Program-made: the position numbers and the translations under genes
Origin: Magnetofaba australis IT-1
GTDB taxonomy: Bacteria; Pseudomonadota; Magnetococcia; Magnetococcales; Magnetococcaceae
Length of the DNA: 64,000 bases
NCBI RefSeq assembly: GCF_002109495.1
Contig: NZ_LVJN01000018.1
Coordinates: 410,958 to 474,957, forward strand
Reading direction: 5' to 3'
Shown: positions 17,071 through 26,354 of the stretch, one piece after another
How positions within the stretch are numbered: position 1 is the first letter of the stretch
How the letters are laid out: every line of letters begins with the position of its first letter
Notes under the pieces: model-generated
Told to the model about the DNA's origin: nothing
The model's database searches: none
Seen by the model: the letters and a program-made list of their open reading frames with translations, nothing else

Positions 17071-17376
17071 ATGTCTGGCGATAAGATTGTGGTGGTCATT
17101 GACCGGGATCTGGAAGACATCGTGCCTGGCTATATTGAGAACCGGCACAAAGACATTGAAGCGCTGCGCAAAGCGGTGGAAGAGGGCGATACCGAAACCG
17201 CCAACGTGCTGGGGCATCGCATGAAAGGTTCCGGCGCCGGTTATGGCTTCGATGAGATTACCGAAATTGGCCGCCATATCGAGACCAGCGCCAAATCCAA
17301 CGATATCGATGGGGTAAAAAAAGGCGTGGCGGACCTGGAGTCCTATCTGCAACGGGTGGAAGTCACCTACGAATAA
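17071..17376 (+). CDS. Stand-alone Hpt phosphotransfer protein
   Basis: A 101-residue all-helical histidine-phosphotransfer protein. The phosphorylatable His49 sits in VLGHRMKGSGAGYGFDEI, matching the HxxKGxxxxxG Hpt signature. The ATG follows a GGGAGGGAG ribosome site. It lies 41 bp upstream of the receiver-PAS-GGDEF gene in the same direction, so it probably relays phosphate to or from that receiver. Confidence 0.85.
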   Translation: MSGDKIVVVIDRDLEDIVPGYIENRHKDIEALRKAVEEGDTETANVLGHRMKGSGAGYGFDEITEIGRHIETSAKSNDIDGVKKGVADLESYLQRVEVTYE

Positions 17377-17417
17377 ACAGAGGGCTTTAAGTCTTAGCCA
17401 AACGCTGGATTCAGTTT

Positions 17418-18407
17418 GTGAAGATACTTCTGGTCGATGACTCTCCCGATGATCGCTTGCTGCTTCAGACAATTTTGAAGCGGGCGGGATATCGTGATCT
17501 TGTCACCGGCGATTCTGGCCAAGCGGCGCTCAACGCACTGGGCGTCTCTTGGGAGGGCAACGAAGCGCGCGCGCCGTTGTGGAGCGTCGATATCCTCCTG
17601 ATGGACGTCATGATGCCCGGTATGGATGGGCTTGAGACGTTGCGTCATCTGCGCGCCGACCCTCGCTATGCTCTTTTGCCAGTCATTATGGTCACCGGCA
17701 ACAGCGCCGCCTCGGATCTGGCGGAAGCCTTCTCCGCCGGGGCTACCGACTATGTGACCAAGCCCATCCAACGGGTTGAGCTGTTGGCGCGATTGAAAGC
17801 CTTGATTGACCTGGAAGAGGCCAATCGGCAAATGCGCCAGAGCGAAAAGCGTCTGCGCGATTTGACCGCCTCCATGGCGGAAGGGCTGCTGAGCGTCAAT
17901 GATCAGATGACGGTGGTTTTCGTCAATCCTCAAGCCAGCAGTTTGCTCAATCTCTCCGAAGATCAAATCATCGGCTATCCCATCGAACGCCTGCTGCGTC
18001 CTGAGTCCGGCTTGGAGAAGGAAGAAGCAAACGCCATGCAGAGCATGGTCGAGGTGTGTCAGGGCAAATCCCGAAAAACTCGCGGCGAATCGCAATTCAA
18101 TCGTTATCAGTCGGCCCCATTCCCAGCCTCGTTTTCAGCCGCCGCCATTTATGAAGGCGAACAGTTTACCGGCGCGGTGTTGAGCTTTCGCGATATCACT
18201 GTGCAGCGCCATCGTGAAGAGCGCTTGCGACTGGCCGCCAACATCATCGAAAACAGCCAAGAGGGGGTCATCGTGGTGGATCCGCAGTTGCGGATCATCG
18301 ACGTCAACCCCGCTTTTAACTACATCACGGGTTACAGCCGCGCCGAAGTGATTGGCAAGTCGCCGCAGATATTGAGCTCCGGGTGTGCTGGTTCAGCGGA
18401 AACATGA
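17418..18407 (+). pseudogene. REC-PAS-PAS-GGDEF gene, 5' part, interrupted by IS
   Basis: The genuine sequence runs from 17418 to 18383 (322 codons); the last eight codons read into the insertion sequence and stop at 18407. The receiver domain has D7/D8, phosphoacceptor D63 (LLMDVMMPG) and K in YVTKPI. A first PAS domain spans about residues 145-270 and a second begins near residue 280 (IIENSQEGVIVVD). The protein breaks inside the second PAS, right after SPQILSSG, so the made fragment lacks the cyclase. The 3' part resumes in frame at 19802. The intact product would be a phosphorylation-controlled diguanylate cyclase, probably fed by the Hpt protein upstream. Confidence 0.9.
18380..18383. 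repeat. IS target-site duplication, left copy (CGGG)
   Basis: The four bases CGGG immediately left of the IS are repeated at 19798-19801 on the right. Four base pairs is within the 3-5 bp range of IS3-family duplications. Deleting one copy plus the element restores the reading frame exactly. Confidence 0.85.
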
Positions 18408-18431
18408 CAACCGTCTAAACCAAAATATCAG

Positions 18432-19415
18432 TTAGCTGTTCGCCTTTTCAGCCATTTTTTGGGATGGCTGAAAAGACTGCTTTTGGTGCGTCGTCCGACG
18501 CCGTTCTCTGGCCGCCTCAAGCTTTTGATCTCGTTCGGCCAGGATCTGCACATGCCGCCCTTCCAGGCGATCCTGTGGGGTGACGTAGTCGATGGCGCTA
18601 TGGAGCCGCCGGGTGTTGTAATGCTCGACGTACTTTCCCACAACCCGCTGGGCATCTTCCAGCGATAATGGCGTCTGAGGCCGAATGCACTCACGCTTCA
18701 AACTACCGTGAAAACGCTCCAGCTTTCCGTTGCTCTGCGGATAGTAAGGCGAAGTCCTCACATGCGTCATGCCGGATTCCCGGATGAACGCCTTAAAATC
18801 GTTGGCAACGAACTGCGGCCCATTGTCTGAGATCAGCCGCGGCTTAGCTTCCGGATAGGCCTCCTGAGCTCGGAGCAGGACCACTTCAACCTCATCTTCC
18901 TTCATCGACTCACGAATCTCCCAGTGGAGGATAAACCTGCTACATCCATCCAGGACACTGCACAGATAGTAGAACGTCCCCTGGATATTCAGATAGGAGA
19001 TGTCCACATGCCAGTGTTTATGCGGCTCCGAAGGCTGTTTGAACCCTGTGCCCTTCTGCGAGGGCGGTGGGCTCCAACGACGCATCAGCCCGGCAGTTCT
19101 GAGCACACGCAGCACTGAAGAGGGGCTGACCGCCACCACGCCTGCATCCAGCATCATGTAGGTCAGGCGCCGATAGCCCTCTGACGGATGTTCATGGAAA
19201 AAGGCGACAATCGCTTCCCTTTCCCAATCGTCCAGCCAAAAATCTCGGGGAATACGGCCATTGTGGTCGTTAACCATTCCATAGCGCTTGCGCCATGAAT
19301 AGAACTTGCCCCTTTGCACGCCTATCCAGTTGATAATTCGGCTCGTGTCGATTTCGCTCTTGTCTGACCAAAACGCCACGAAATCCACCACCGAATCCCG
19401 TATGTCCGGCTCCAC
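18432..19415 (-). CDS. IS3-family transposase OrfB (DDE integrase)
   Basis: A 327-residue catalytic part of the transposase. An HTH_21-like segment (EREAIVAFFHEHPSEGYRRLTYMML) precedes the rve integrase core with the DDE triad: D in HWHVDISYL, D in LISDNGPQF, and E in GKLERFHGSLK with the following lysine. It is probably produced mainly as an OrfAB fusion by -1 frameshifting at the A8 run (19444-19451), because the OrfB frame is open upstream through that run. The apparent GTG start at 19415 has no clear ribosome site. Confidence 0.92.
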   Translation of the reverse strand: MEPDIRDSVVDFVAFWSDKSEIDTSRIINWIGVQRGKFYSWRKRYGMVNDHNGRIPRDFWLDDWEREAIVAFFHEHPSEGYRRLTYMMLDAGVVAVSPSSVLRVLRTAGLMRRWSPPPSQKGTGFKQPSEPHKHWHVDISYLNIQGTFYYLCSVLDGCSRFILHWEIRESMKEDEVEVVLLRAQEAYPEAKPRLISDNGPQFVANDFKAFIRESGMTHVRTSPYYPQSNGKLERFHGSLKRECIRPQTPLSLEDAQRVVGKYVEHYNTRRLHSAIDYVTPQDRLEGRHVQILAERDQKLEAARERRRTTHQKQSFQPSQKMAEKANS

Positions 19416-19426
19416 CCAGCAGCCGT

Positions 19427-19729
19427 TCAGCTCACCCCAAGACTTTTTTTTAGCGCAACATGCGCCTCAAGAAGCTCGGACATAACTTCATTTTTGGTTG
19501 CCAACTTCGCTTCTAGTTCGGCAATCTGTCGGTCACAAGCCTTTTGGCCGCGTTTGTCAGACAAGGCCGCTTCGCCGTTCTCAAACAAAGCCTTTTGCCA
19601 GCGATAGTACTGGCTGGGCTGAATGCCCGCCTCGTCACACAGATCCGAGAGAACCACCTTCTCGACCAGGTGACGGCGCACATAGCCTACCTTCTGCTCA
19701 GCCGTAAATCTCCGCTTCTTCCGTTCCAT
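19427..19729 (-). CDS. IS3-family transposase OrfA (HTH and leucine zipper)
   Basis: A 100-residue DNA-binding subunit. A basic start (MERKKRRFTAEQKVGYVRRHL) leads into a helix-turn-helix (SDLCDEAGIQPSQYYRWQKAL) and a C-terminal leucine-zipper-like helix (IAELEAKLATKNEVMSELLEA). It binds the terminal repeats and multimerises with OrfAB. Its last codons ALKKSLGVS include the slippery A8, after which a -1 slip continues into OrfB. GGAGG precedes the start. Confidence 0.92.
   Translation of the reverse strand: MERKKRRFTAEQKVGYVRRHLVEKVVLSDLCDEAGIQPSQYYRWQKALFENGEAALSDKRGQKACDRQIAELEAKLATKNEVMSELLEAHVALKKSLGVS
19444..19451 (-). promoter_or_regulatory. Slippery A8 frameshift site of the IS
   Basis: Eight consecutive A residues on the coding (minus) strand lie near the end of orfA. 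Slipping back one base there joins the orfA frame to the open orfB frame, the usual way IS3 elements make OrfAB. Confidence 0.75.
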
Positions 19730-19797
19730 ACAAACCTCCGCTTATTATCTACACATTATAAACGGCTTGTTTGTCATTTTCCAACTGAACCGAAACA

Positions 19798-19801
19798 CGG
19801 G
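19798..19801. repeat. IS target-site duplication, right copy (CGGG)
   Basis: Right-hand copy of the 4-bp duplication at 18380-18383. Confidence 0.85.
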
Positions 19802-20518
19802 CGGCAAAACCGCGCATTCTATATCCAGTTCTGGAAGGAGATCCTCTCCAAAGGGCGCTGGCAGGGGGAAATTTGGAATCGCCGAAAGTGTGGCGAGGTG
19901 TTCCCCGAGTGGCTCTCTGTCTCCACAGTGACGGATAATCAGGGTCGCATCACCCATTATGTGGGGCTGTTCTCGGATATCACCTCCCGCAAAATGGCCG
20001 AAGATCGCCTCAAGCACCAGGCGCATCACGATCCCCTCACCGGCTTGCCAAACCGACTGCTGTTTGAAGACCGCTTGCACCAAGCCATCGCATCGGCGCA
20101 GCGTTATGGCAGCGAAATCGCGCTGCTCTACATCGATCTGGATAAGTTCAAGCCGGTCAACGACACCTATGGCCACGAAGCGGGGGATATGGCTCTGCGC
20201 ACAGTCTCCAAGCGCTTGACCAGTCTGCTGCGCGCCAGTGACACCGCCGCGCGTATTGGCGGCGATGAGTTCGTCGCCCTGTTGCCGGAGTTGCATGACA
20301 CTGAATCAGTCAAGCATGTGGCGCGCAAGATTCTGCAGTCCCTCGCCGAACCAGTGGATCTGGGGGTGGCGCAGGCCAAGATGGGCGCCAGCATCGGCAT
20401 CTCATTTTTCCCCCGTCATGGAGAGAATTATGAGTCCCTGATGAGCGCGGCAGACACCGCCATGTATGCGGTTAAACAGTCTGGGCGCAATGATTACTGC
20501 ATCGCCAGCGACCCCTAA
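19802..20518 (+). pseudogene. REC-PAS-PAS-GGDEF gene, 3' part with GGDEF domain
   Basis: The 238-codon remainder of the interrupted gene. It opens with RQNRAFYIQFWKEIL, the continuation of the second PAS, followed by a PAC segment (NRRKCGEVFPEWLSVSTV...YVGLFSDITSRK). A complete GGDEF domain follows, with DPLTGLPNRLLFEDRL, the active-site GGDEF in ARIGGDEFVALL, and an RASD exactly five residues upstream that matches the product-inhibition I-site RxxD. Joined to the 5' part this gives a 560-residue protein. No obvious start or ribosome site serves this fragment after the insertion, though an internal start cannot be excluded. Confidence 0.9.
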
Positions 20519-20738
20519 GCAACTGATATTAATGTGAAATCATTGCAGTTAGATCTGTTGTGGTCGGTTCAAGCGCAGGAGCGTGATAGAATTTTTTTCC
20601 GTTATGTAGTGTATTGTAACGTGTTTTATTTGCATCTGTTTCTTTTAGCGGTCATAATCCAAAAAAATTGGGGAGATGCCCATATAAGCAGCGCTCTGAT
20701 GCGTGTTTCATTCCGTCAACATTGTAGTTAATTGCCCT
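20519..20738. other. AT-rich intergenic leader
   Basis: A 220-bp gap between the GGDEF remnant and the next regulator gene. It is A/T-rich around 20580-20680. No convincing promoter, terminator or RNA was recognised; it probably holds the promoter of the downstream response regulator. Confidence 0.4.
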
Positions 20739-21482
20739 ATGAGCATTGAAGGACATGTTCTTGTCGTTGATGACGACCCTGATATTCTGAGACTGGCGGG
20801 CGACTATCTGGAGCAGCGGGGATTCCGCGTCACCGGCGTCGCCAAAGGTCAGTCCATGAAGGACGTTCTCGACAAAAGCCAAGTCGACATCGTGGTGCTG
20901 GATCTGATGCTCCCCGACGAAGATGGATTGGTGCTGTGCCGCAATTTGCGCGCCCGCTCCAACCTGCCCATTGTCATCCTCAGCTCCAAAGGCGAGCAGA
21001 TGGATCGCATCATCGGTCTGGAGATGGGCGCTGATGACTATCTGGCCAAGCCGTTCCACCCTCGGGAACTGTTGGCTCGCATCAAGAGCGTCCTGCGCCG
21101 TGCGCGCACGCTGCCGGAAACCATTCTGGATAACCCGGAGCAGCACTCCTATCACTTCTCCGGTTGGCGCCTTGATGGACCGACGCGCCAACTGTTCGCC
21201 CCCAGTGGTCGCGCCATCGTGCTGACCGGCGGCGAACATGCGCTGCTGCGCGTCTTCCTGCACCATCCCAACCGGGTGCTGTCGCGGGATCAGATCCTGG
21301 ATCTGACCTATGGCAAAATGCAGGAGTCGTTTGGCCGCACCATCGATATGCAGGTGAGCCGTTTGCGTAAACGGCTGCAGGACGACGCCAAAAATCCATC
21401 TTTGATCAAGACCGTGCGCAATGCAGGCTATGTCTTCTGCTCCCGTGTGGAGATGGATGTAAGCGGGCTGAAGAGTCTGTAA
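20739..21482 (+). CDS. OmpR/PhoB-family response regulator
   Basis: A 247-residue two-domain transcription factor. The receiver has D11/D12 with phosphoacceptor D55 (IVVLDLMLPD), SS in the switch strand (VILSSKG) and K in YLAKPFHP. The C-terminal winged helix has LTGGEHALLRVFLHHPNRVLSRDQIL and the recognition/wing region RTIDMQVSRLRKRLQDD...IKTVRNAGYVF. The ATG at 20739 precedes the first strand directly; there is no clear ribosome site. It is an orphan, with no histidine kinase gene adjacent, so its signal is unknown. Confidence 0.9.
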   Translation: MSIEGHVLVVDDDPDILRLAGDYLEQRGFRVTGVAKGQSMKDVLDKSQVDIVVLDLMLPDEDGLVLCRNLRARSNLPIVILSSKGEQMDRIIGLEMGADDYLAKPFHPRELLARIKSVLRRARTLPETILDNPEQHSYHFSGWRLDGPTRQLFAPSGRAIVLTGGEHALLRVFLHHPNRVLSRDQILDLTYGKMQESFGRTIDMQVSRLRKRLQDDAKNPSLIKTVRNAGYVFCSRVEMDVSGLKSL

Positions 21483-21518
21483 CCTCGCGGCTGCAATCCC
21501 CATGATCTCTCAAACGAC

Positions 21519-21977
21519 ATGAAAGCCGTGGTGCAGCGGGTTAGTCGCGCCGATGTACGGGTGGACGATGAGGTCGTCGGCCAGATTGGGCGCGGCCTGC
21601 TGGTGCTGCTCGCCGTGGAGCGCGGTGACGGCGATGCGCAGCGCCATTTGATGGCGCGCAAAGTAGCGCGACTGCGGATCTTTCCCGATGAAAACGGCAA
21701 GATGAATCTGTCGGTCAAGGAGATTGGCGGCGAGATTCTGGTCATCTCTCAATTCACCCTGGCGGCGGATATGAAAAAGGGCTACCGCCCGTCGTTTGGC
21801 GGGGCCGAAGAGCCGCAACGCGCCAATGAGCAGTATGAGATCTTTTGCCAGGAGTTGATCGATATCGAAGGCGTGCCGGTCGCCCGTGGCCGTTTTGCCG
21901 CAGATATGCAGGTCAGCCTTATCAATGATGGACCGGTGACCATTCCGCTCAGTTTTCCTCCGAACAACGCAGCATAA
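21519..21977 (+). CDS. dtd: D-aminoacyl-tRNA deacylase
   Basis: A 152-residue Dtd that hydrolyses D-aminoacyl-tRNAs (and glycyl-tRNA-Ala) to protect translation. It has the N-terminal MKAVVQRVSRADV, the SQFTLAAD catalytic motif, and the cross-subunit NDGPVTIPL motif corresponding to NxGPVT. Length and motifs match the family exactly. It follows the response regulator by 36 bp. Confidence 0.95.
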   Translation: MKAVVQRVSRADVRVDDEVVGQIGRGLLVLLAVERGDGDAQRHLMARKVARLRIFPDENGKMNLSVKEIGGEILVISQFTLAADMKKGYRPSFGGAEEPQRANEQYEIFCQELIDIEGVPVARGRFAADMQVSLINDGPVTIPLSFPPNNAA

Positions 21978-22015
21978 CGCCATGACCGCGCAGTTTTGCG
22001 CATCGGATTGTTCTT

Positions 22016-25000
22016 TTGAGCTTCAACGCACCTGCAAATAGTCACACTCTACCGGCAAAGTGGCGCTTTGCCGTGGATCGTGGCGGCACCTTCACCGACC
22101 TGACCGCGCAAGCCCCGGACGGGACGCGACACGCGCTCAAACTCCTCTCCGATTCCAACCAATACGACAACGCCGCCATTGAAGCGATCCGGCGCATTTT
22201 GGACCTTCCGCCCGGCGTCACTTTGCCCGCTGAGCGCATCGCCTCCATTCGCCTTGGCTCCACCGTGGCCACCAATGCGTTATTGGAGCGCAAAGGCGCG
22301 CCGGTGGGATTGCTGATCACCCGGGGCTTTCGTGACCTGCTGGAGATTGGCGATCAGCGTCGCCCCGAGCTGTTTGCGCTGGATATCCGCAAACCGGAGA
22401 ATCTCTATTGCGCCGTGGCTGAGGCCAACGAGCGCATGGGGCCCGATGGCGCCATCGAACAGGCGCTGGATCCTGCGCAGATCCGCGCGGCGTTAACACA
22501 ATTGAAACACGACGGCGCGCGCGCTGTGGCTATCGCCTTTCTGCACGCCTGGGATAATCCCACCCACGAGCAGGAGGCGGCGCGCATTGCGCAGGAGTTT
22601 GATTTCGATCAGATCTCCCTGTCGTCGGAGACGCTGCGGGTCATCTCTCTCACTGGCCGCGGCCAAACCACGCTGGTGGACGCCTATTTGAGTCCGGTAT
22701 TGCGCGACTATATCGACACCGTGCGCCGCTGGACCGGCGATATTCCAGTCCATTTTATGAGCAGCGCCGGCGCGCTGTTGCCGCCTGCCGGGTTTACCGG
22801 TAAGGACGCCATTCTCTCCGGCCCTGCGGGCGGCGTACTGGCGGTGGCGCACCTGCGCGCGCAACTGGGCGATGAGCAGGCCATCGGCTTGGATATGGGC
22901 GGCACCTCCACCGATGTGTGCCGCGTGGGGCCTGCTGGATTGGAGCGCACCTTGAGCGCCGAGACGGCGGGGATTCGCTATCAAGCGCCCATGCTGCGCA
23001 TCGAGACGGTGGCGGCGGGCGGAGGCTCCATCATTGACTTCGATGGCGGCAAACTCACCGTAGGGCCGGAGTCCGCAGGCTCCTCACCGGGTCCGGCCTG
23101 TTACGGTTGGGGCGGACCGCTGGCCATTACCGACGCCAATGTGTTGCTGGGTCGGGTACGGCCACAGCGCTTTCCGCACCTGTTCGGCGCACATCATAAC
23201 GGTCCGCTGGACACCGCCGCCAGCGCCGCCGGTTTCGCCGCTCTGGCGGCCCGCGTTGAGGCGGCGACCGGCGCGCGTCATACGCCGCAAAGCCTGGCCC
23301 TGGGCGCGCTGCGTGTGGCCAATGAGACCATGTGCCAGCCCATCCGCGCCCTGTCGGTGGCGCAGGGGTATGATCTGCGACGCCATACTCTGGTCTGTTT
23401 TGGCGGCGCCGGTGCGCAGCACGCTTGCGGCGTTGCGCGTCTGCTGAATATTCCCACCGTGCGCATCCACCCGTTGGCGGGGGTGATGTCCGCCTATGGC
23501 ATCGCCATGACGCCGCATCGGCGCCACGCCACCCGCAGTCTGATTCTGCCGATTACGACGAAATCGGTCCAACGAGCGCAGATGACTGTGGATCAGATGC
23601 TGGAGCAGTTACGCGCCGATCTGCTTGCGGATCTACGCCATGCCGAGCCTGTTGAACCCGATCGGATTGTAAGCGCCGCCAAGGCGGGGATCCGCGCCCG
23701 CGGCGCCGACCAGCCGTTATGGGTGGCGTTCAGCGCCCAGGAGAGCGTATTGCGACAGCGCTTTGTCGAGGCGCATATGGCCCTCTATGGCTTCCATCCT
23801 GGCGAAGAGCTGGAGTTCAGCGCGCTGGAGGCGGAAGTCACCTGGCGCAACGATGCCGTAACGGAAAGCCGCGTTGCGACGGATGGTGGAGACGGCGCCC
23901 AGGCGCGCACTTCACAGTCTGTTGAACCGCTGGAGCGGGCGCCGGTCTGGTTTGATGGCGCTGATGCGCCGCTGGAGACGCCGATCTACGCTCGTGATGC
24001 GCTGCCGCTCTCCTCGCCGATCCTGGGGCCTGCGCTCATCAGCGAACCTAACTCCGTGATTGTGGTGGAGCCGGATTTCTCCGCCACACGCGATGCGCAA
24101 GGGGTGGTGACGCTACACCGTGTGGATGATTCAGGGGCGAATCGTGAGGATTTCGACCCCACGGATCCCATTACCGTCGCACTGTTCAATCACCGGTTTA
24201 TGGGCATTGCGGAACGCATGGGCAACACCTTGGCGGGAGCGGCGCACTCCATCAATATGCGCGAGCGTCATGACTTCTCGTGCGCCATCTTCGACGCCCA
24301 TGGCGCGCTCATCGCCAATGCGCCCCATGTGCCGGTGCATCTGGGGGCCATGGGCGCCACAGTGCGGCATCTAATCTCCACCAAAAGCGCGTCTCTGCGC
24401 GCTGGAGACGTCTACGCCAGCAACGATCCCCGTTGTGGCGGTTCGCACCTGCCAGACATTACCGTTATGACGCCGATCTTCCCTGAAGGCGCTCAGGATG
24501 CGCGTGATCTCAAACCGCATCTCTTTGTCGCCACCCGCGGTCATCACGCGGACATTGGCGGAACCACCCCCGGCTCCATGCCGCCGTTTGCCCAAACTCT
24601 GGCGGAGGAGGGGGTGGTGCTCAGTAATATGCTCATTGTGCGTGGCGGCGTGTTCCGACACGAGGCAGTGCTCAACGCCTTGGCCAGTGGACCCTATCCG
24701 GCGCGCAACCCGCAGGAGAGGCTGTCGGACCTGCGCAGTCAAATCGCCGCCAACGCCACCGGCGTGGTGGAGTTGAATGAGCTGTGCCGTGAGTATGGCG
24801 TCGATAGAATTCACGCCTGTATGGACGCCATGCGCCATAACGCCATGCGGGCCATGGCGCAGGCGCTGGAACAGGTGCTGGGCGATCGGGAATCATGGGT
24901 GGGCGAGCGGCAGGACGCCATGGACGATGGCGCCATCATCCAGGCCCGGATTGAGATTGCGCGACGGTTTGATGGATTGCCCCGTGCGATGGTGGATCTG

Positions 25001-25744
25001 CGTGGCTGTGGTCCGACACACAGTGGCAATCTCAACGCGCCCATGGCGGTCACCCAAGCGGCGATACTCTACGCCTTCCGCTGTTTGATCGACCACCCCA
25101 TCCCGCTTAATGATGGCTGTCTGGCGCTGTTGGATATTGCTGTGGACGCAGACTCCCTGGTCAATCCTGCGCCGCAAGCGGCGGTCTCCGGCGGCAATGT
25201 GGAAACTTCCCAGCGAATTGTGGATGTTCTGCTGGGGGCGCTGGGCGTGGCGGCGGCCAGTCAGGGCACCATGAACAATCTGTTGCTGGGCGACCCGGAT
25301 GGCGAGACGGGTCAATACTACGAGACCATTGCCGGCGGCTCGGGCGCCACAGCACAAGCGAACGGCGCCAGCGGCGTGCAGGTGCATATGACCAACACCC
25401 GCATTACCGATCCGGAGATTCTGGAGCGGCGCTTTGCGCAATTGCGTTTGACGGCGTTTCGACTGCGTACGGGCAGCGGCGGCGCCGGGGCGCAACGGGG
25501 TGGGGAGGGGGTAGAGCGGGAACTGCGCTTTCTGGCCCCCATGCAGGTCACCGTGGTCAGCGAACGGCGTGAGCGGGCGCCATTTGGTTTACACGGCGGC
25601 GACGCGGGCGCTTGTGGCGAGAACACGCGCATCAAGGCCAATGGACAAGAGGAGACTCTGCCCGGGCGCTTTGTGCTGCGTTTTGAAGCAGGAGAGTCAT
25701 TGCGCATTCGGACGCCAGGCGGAGGCGGCTACGGAGCCGATTAG
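22016..25744 (+). CDS. 5-oxoprolinase/hydantoinase, fused HyuA-HyuB type
   Basis: A 1242-residue fusion of hydantoinase A and B modules, as in ATP-dependent 5-oxoprolinase, which opens 5-oxoproline to glutamate. The N-terminal half has the actin-like ATPase motifs RFAVDRGGTFTDL, RLGSTVATNALLERKG and GLDMGGTSTDVCRV. The HyuB half starts near residue 720 with DPITVALFNHRFMGIAERMG and has ASNDPRCGGSHLPDITV, TRGHHADIGGTTPGSMPP and GGSGATAQANGASGVQVHMTNTRITD. The substrate could also be a hydantoin. The start is uncertain: the only near-terminal candidate is a TTG at 22016 without a clear ribosome site, but the ATPase motif begins 16 residues later. Confidence 0.9.
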   Translation: MSFNAPANSHTLPAKWRFAVDRGGTFTDLTAQAPDGTRHALKLLSDSNQYDNAAIEAIRRILDLPPGVTLPAERIASIRLGSTVATNALLERKGAPVGLLITRGFRDLLEIGDQRRPELFALDIRKPENLYCAVAEANERMGPDGAIEQALDPAQIRAALTQLKHDGARAVAIAFLHAWDNPTHEQEAARIAQEFDFDQISLSSETLRVISLTGRGQTTLVDAYLSPVLRDYIDTVRRWTGDIPVHFMSSAGALLPPAGFTGKDAILSGPAGGVLAVAHLRAQLGDEQAIGLDMGGTSTDVCRVGPAGLERTLSAETAGIRYQAPMLRIETVAAGGGSIIDFDGGKLTVGPESAGSSPGPACYGWGGPLAITDANVLLGRVRPQRFPHLFGAHHNGPLDTAASAAGFAALAARVEAATGARHTPQSLALGALRVANETMCQPIRALSVAQGYDLRRHTLVCFGGAGAQHACGVARLLNIPTVRIHPLAGVMSAYGIAMTPHRRHATRSLILPITTKSVQRAQMTVDQMLEQLRADLLADLRHAEPVEPDRIVSAAKAGIRARGADQPLWVAFSAQESVLRQRFVEAHMALYGFHPGEELEFSALEAEVTWRNDAVTESRVATDGGDGAQARTSQSVEPLERAPVWFDGADAPLETPIYARDALPLSSPILGPALISEPNSVIVVEPDFSATRDAQGVVTLHRVDDSGANREDFDPTDPITVALFNHRFMGIAERMGNTLAGAAHSINMRERHDFSCAIFDAHGALIANAPHVPVHLGAMGATVRHLISTKSASLRAGDVYASNDPRCGGSHLPDITVMTPIFPEGAQDARDLKPHLFVATRGHHADIGGTTPGSMPPFAQTLAEEGVVLSNMLIVRGGVFRHEAVLNALASGPYPARNPQERLSDLRSQIAANATGVVELNELCREYGVDRIHACMDAMRHNAMRAMAQALEQVLGDRESWVGERQDAMDDGAIIQARIEIARRFDGLPRAMVDLRGCGPTHSGNLNAPMAVTQAAILYAFRCLIDHPIPLNDGCLALLDIAVDADSLVNPAPQAAVSGGNVETSQRIVDVLLGALGVAAASQGTMNNLLLGDPDGETGQYYETIAGGSGATAQANGASGVQVHMTNTRITDPEILERRFAQLRLTAFRLRTGSGGAGAQRGGEGVERELRFLAPMQVTVVSERRERAPFGLHGGDAGACGENTRIKANGQEETLPGRFVLRFEAGESLRIRTPGGGGYGAD

Positions 25745-25786
25745 ACCCCTCAAGACTTGGCGTCATTGCCTATCAGAGGCAATAAA

Positions 25787-25843
25787 AAACGCGCAGCAGC
25801 CCGCTATGAGTTGAAAACTCATGAGCAGGGCCGCCGCGCGTTT
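25787..25843 (-). terminator. Long-stem Rho-independent terminator of the bactofilin operon
   Basis: An extended hairpin pairs about 26 bases per arm with a few mismatches (inner stem GCTATGAGTT / AACTCATGAGC, outer stem AACGCGC / GCGCGTT). On the minus strand it is followed by TTTTTTA, right after the bactofilin stop at 25866. It may also block transcripts from the convergent oxoprolinase gene. Confidence 0.85.
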
Positions 25844-25865
25844 GAATCCGCAGCGATGAACCGAT

Positions 25866-26354
25866 TTACGCGGTTTGCGGTTTCGGCTCAGGCAGGTGCG
25901 AAGGGGTCGACAACGGCGCCACATTGCTCTTGGCGTCCTTGGCGGCGTTTTTCGGCGCATCCACCACATTGGATGGTTTCGCCGTGGCGGCAACGGTTTC
26001 GGCGCCCTTGAGACGGCTTTTGCCTTCAAACAGGCTGCCGCGCTCAATCACCAGAACCTTGGAGTAGATCTCCCCAGAGACCTGCCCGGAGGAGAGAATT
26101 TCAATCTCCTCGCAGTTGGCTACGCCGTGGAATCGACCCGTGACAATGAGCTTCTGGGCGTTGATTTCACCCTCCACTACGCCCGGTTTGCCAATGGTGA
26201 TGAGGCTATCGGACTCAATGGAGCCCTTAAACTCGCCATCCACATGGAGCTTGCATTGAATGGCGATTTCGCCGGTTATTTTTGTGCCAGCTGCAATGAT
26301 GGTTGTGCTGGATTTGTCAATCTGCGGTTGAGGATCTTTACCAAAGAGCGCCAT
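25866..26354 (-). CDS. Bactofilin family cytoskeletal protein
   Basis: A 162-residue bactofilin. The central right-handed beta-helix domain (about residues 20-110) has the typical repeating hydrophobic/glycine rungs (TKITGEIAIQCKLHVDGEFKG...GVVEGEINAQKLIVTGRFHG...VSGEIYSKVLVIERGSLFEG). It is flanked by a short N-terminal tail and an Ala/Pro/Lys-rich disordered C-terminus. Bactofilins polymerise without nucleotide at the membrane and often position cell-wall enzymes. The ATG at 26354 is preceded by GGAGAAACAGG. Its first 79 bases lie inside the 3' end of the M23 peptidase gene. Confidence 0.92.
   Translation of the reverse strand: MALFGKDPQPQIDKSSTTIIAAGTKITGEIAIQCKLHVDGEFKGSIESDSLITIGKPGVVEGEINAQKLIVTGRFHGVANCEEIEILSSGQVSGEIYSKVLVIERGSLFEGKSRLKGAETVAATAKPSNVVDAPKNAAKDAKSNVAPLSTPSHLPEPKPQTA

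Larger units (their letters stand above)
18384..19797 (-). mobile_element. IS3-family insertion sequence, 1414 bp, apparently intact
   Basis: A complete element with imperfect terminal inverted repeats of about 27 bp. The left end begins TGTGCTGGTTCAG and the right end, read inward, begins TGTTTCGGTTCAG; both end in ATGACAA. It is flanked by a CGGG duplication. It carries two overlapping genes, orfA and orfB, on the minus strand with a frameshift site between them, and has no internal stops or deletions. Element ends beginning TGT and the two-frame organisation fit the IS3 family; the subgroup was not determined. It inserted into the second PAS domain of a GGDEF gene in the opposite orientation. 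Confidence 0.92.
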
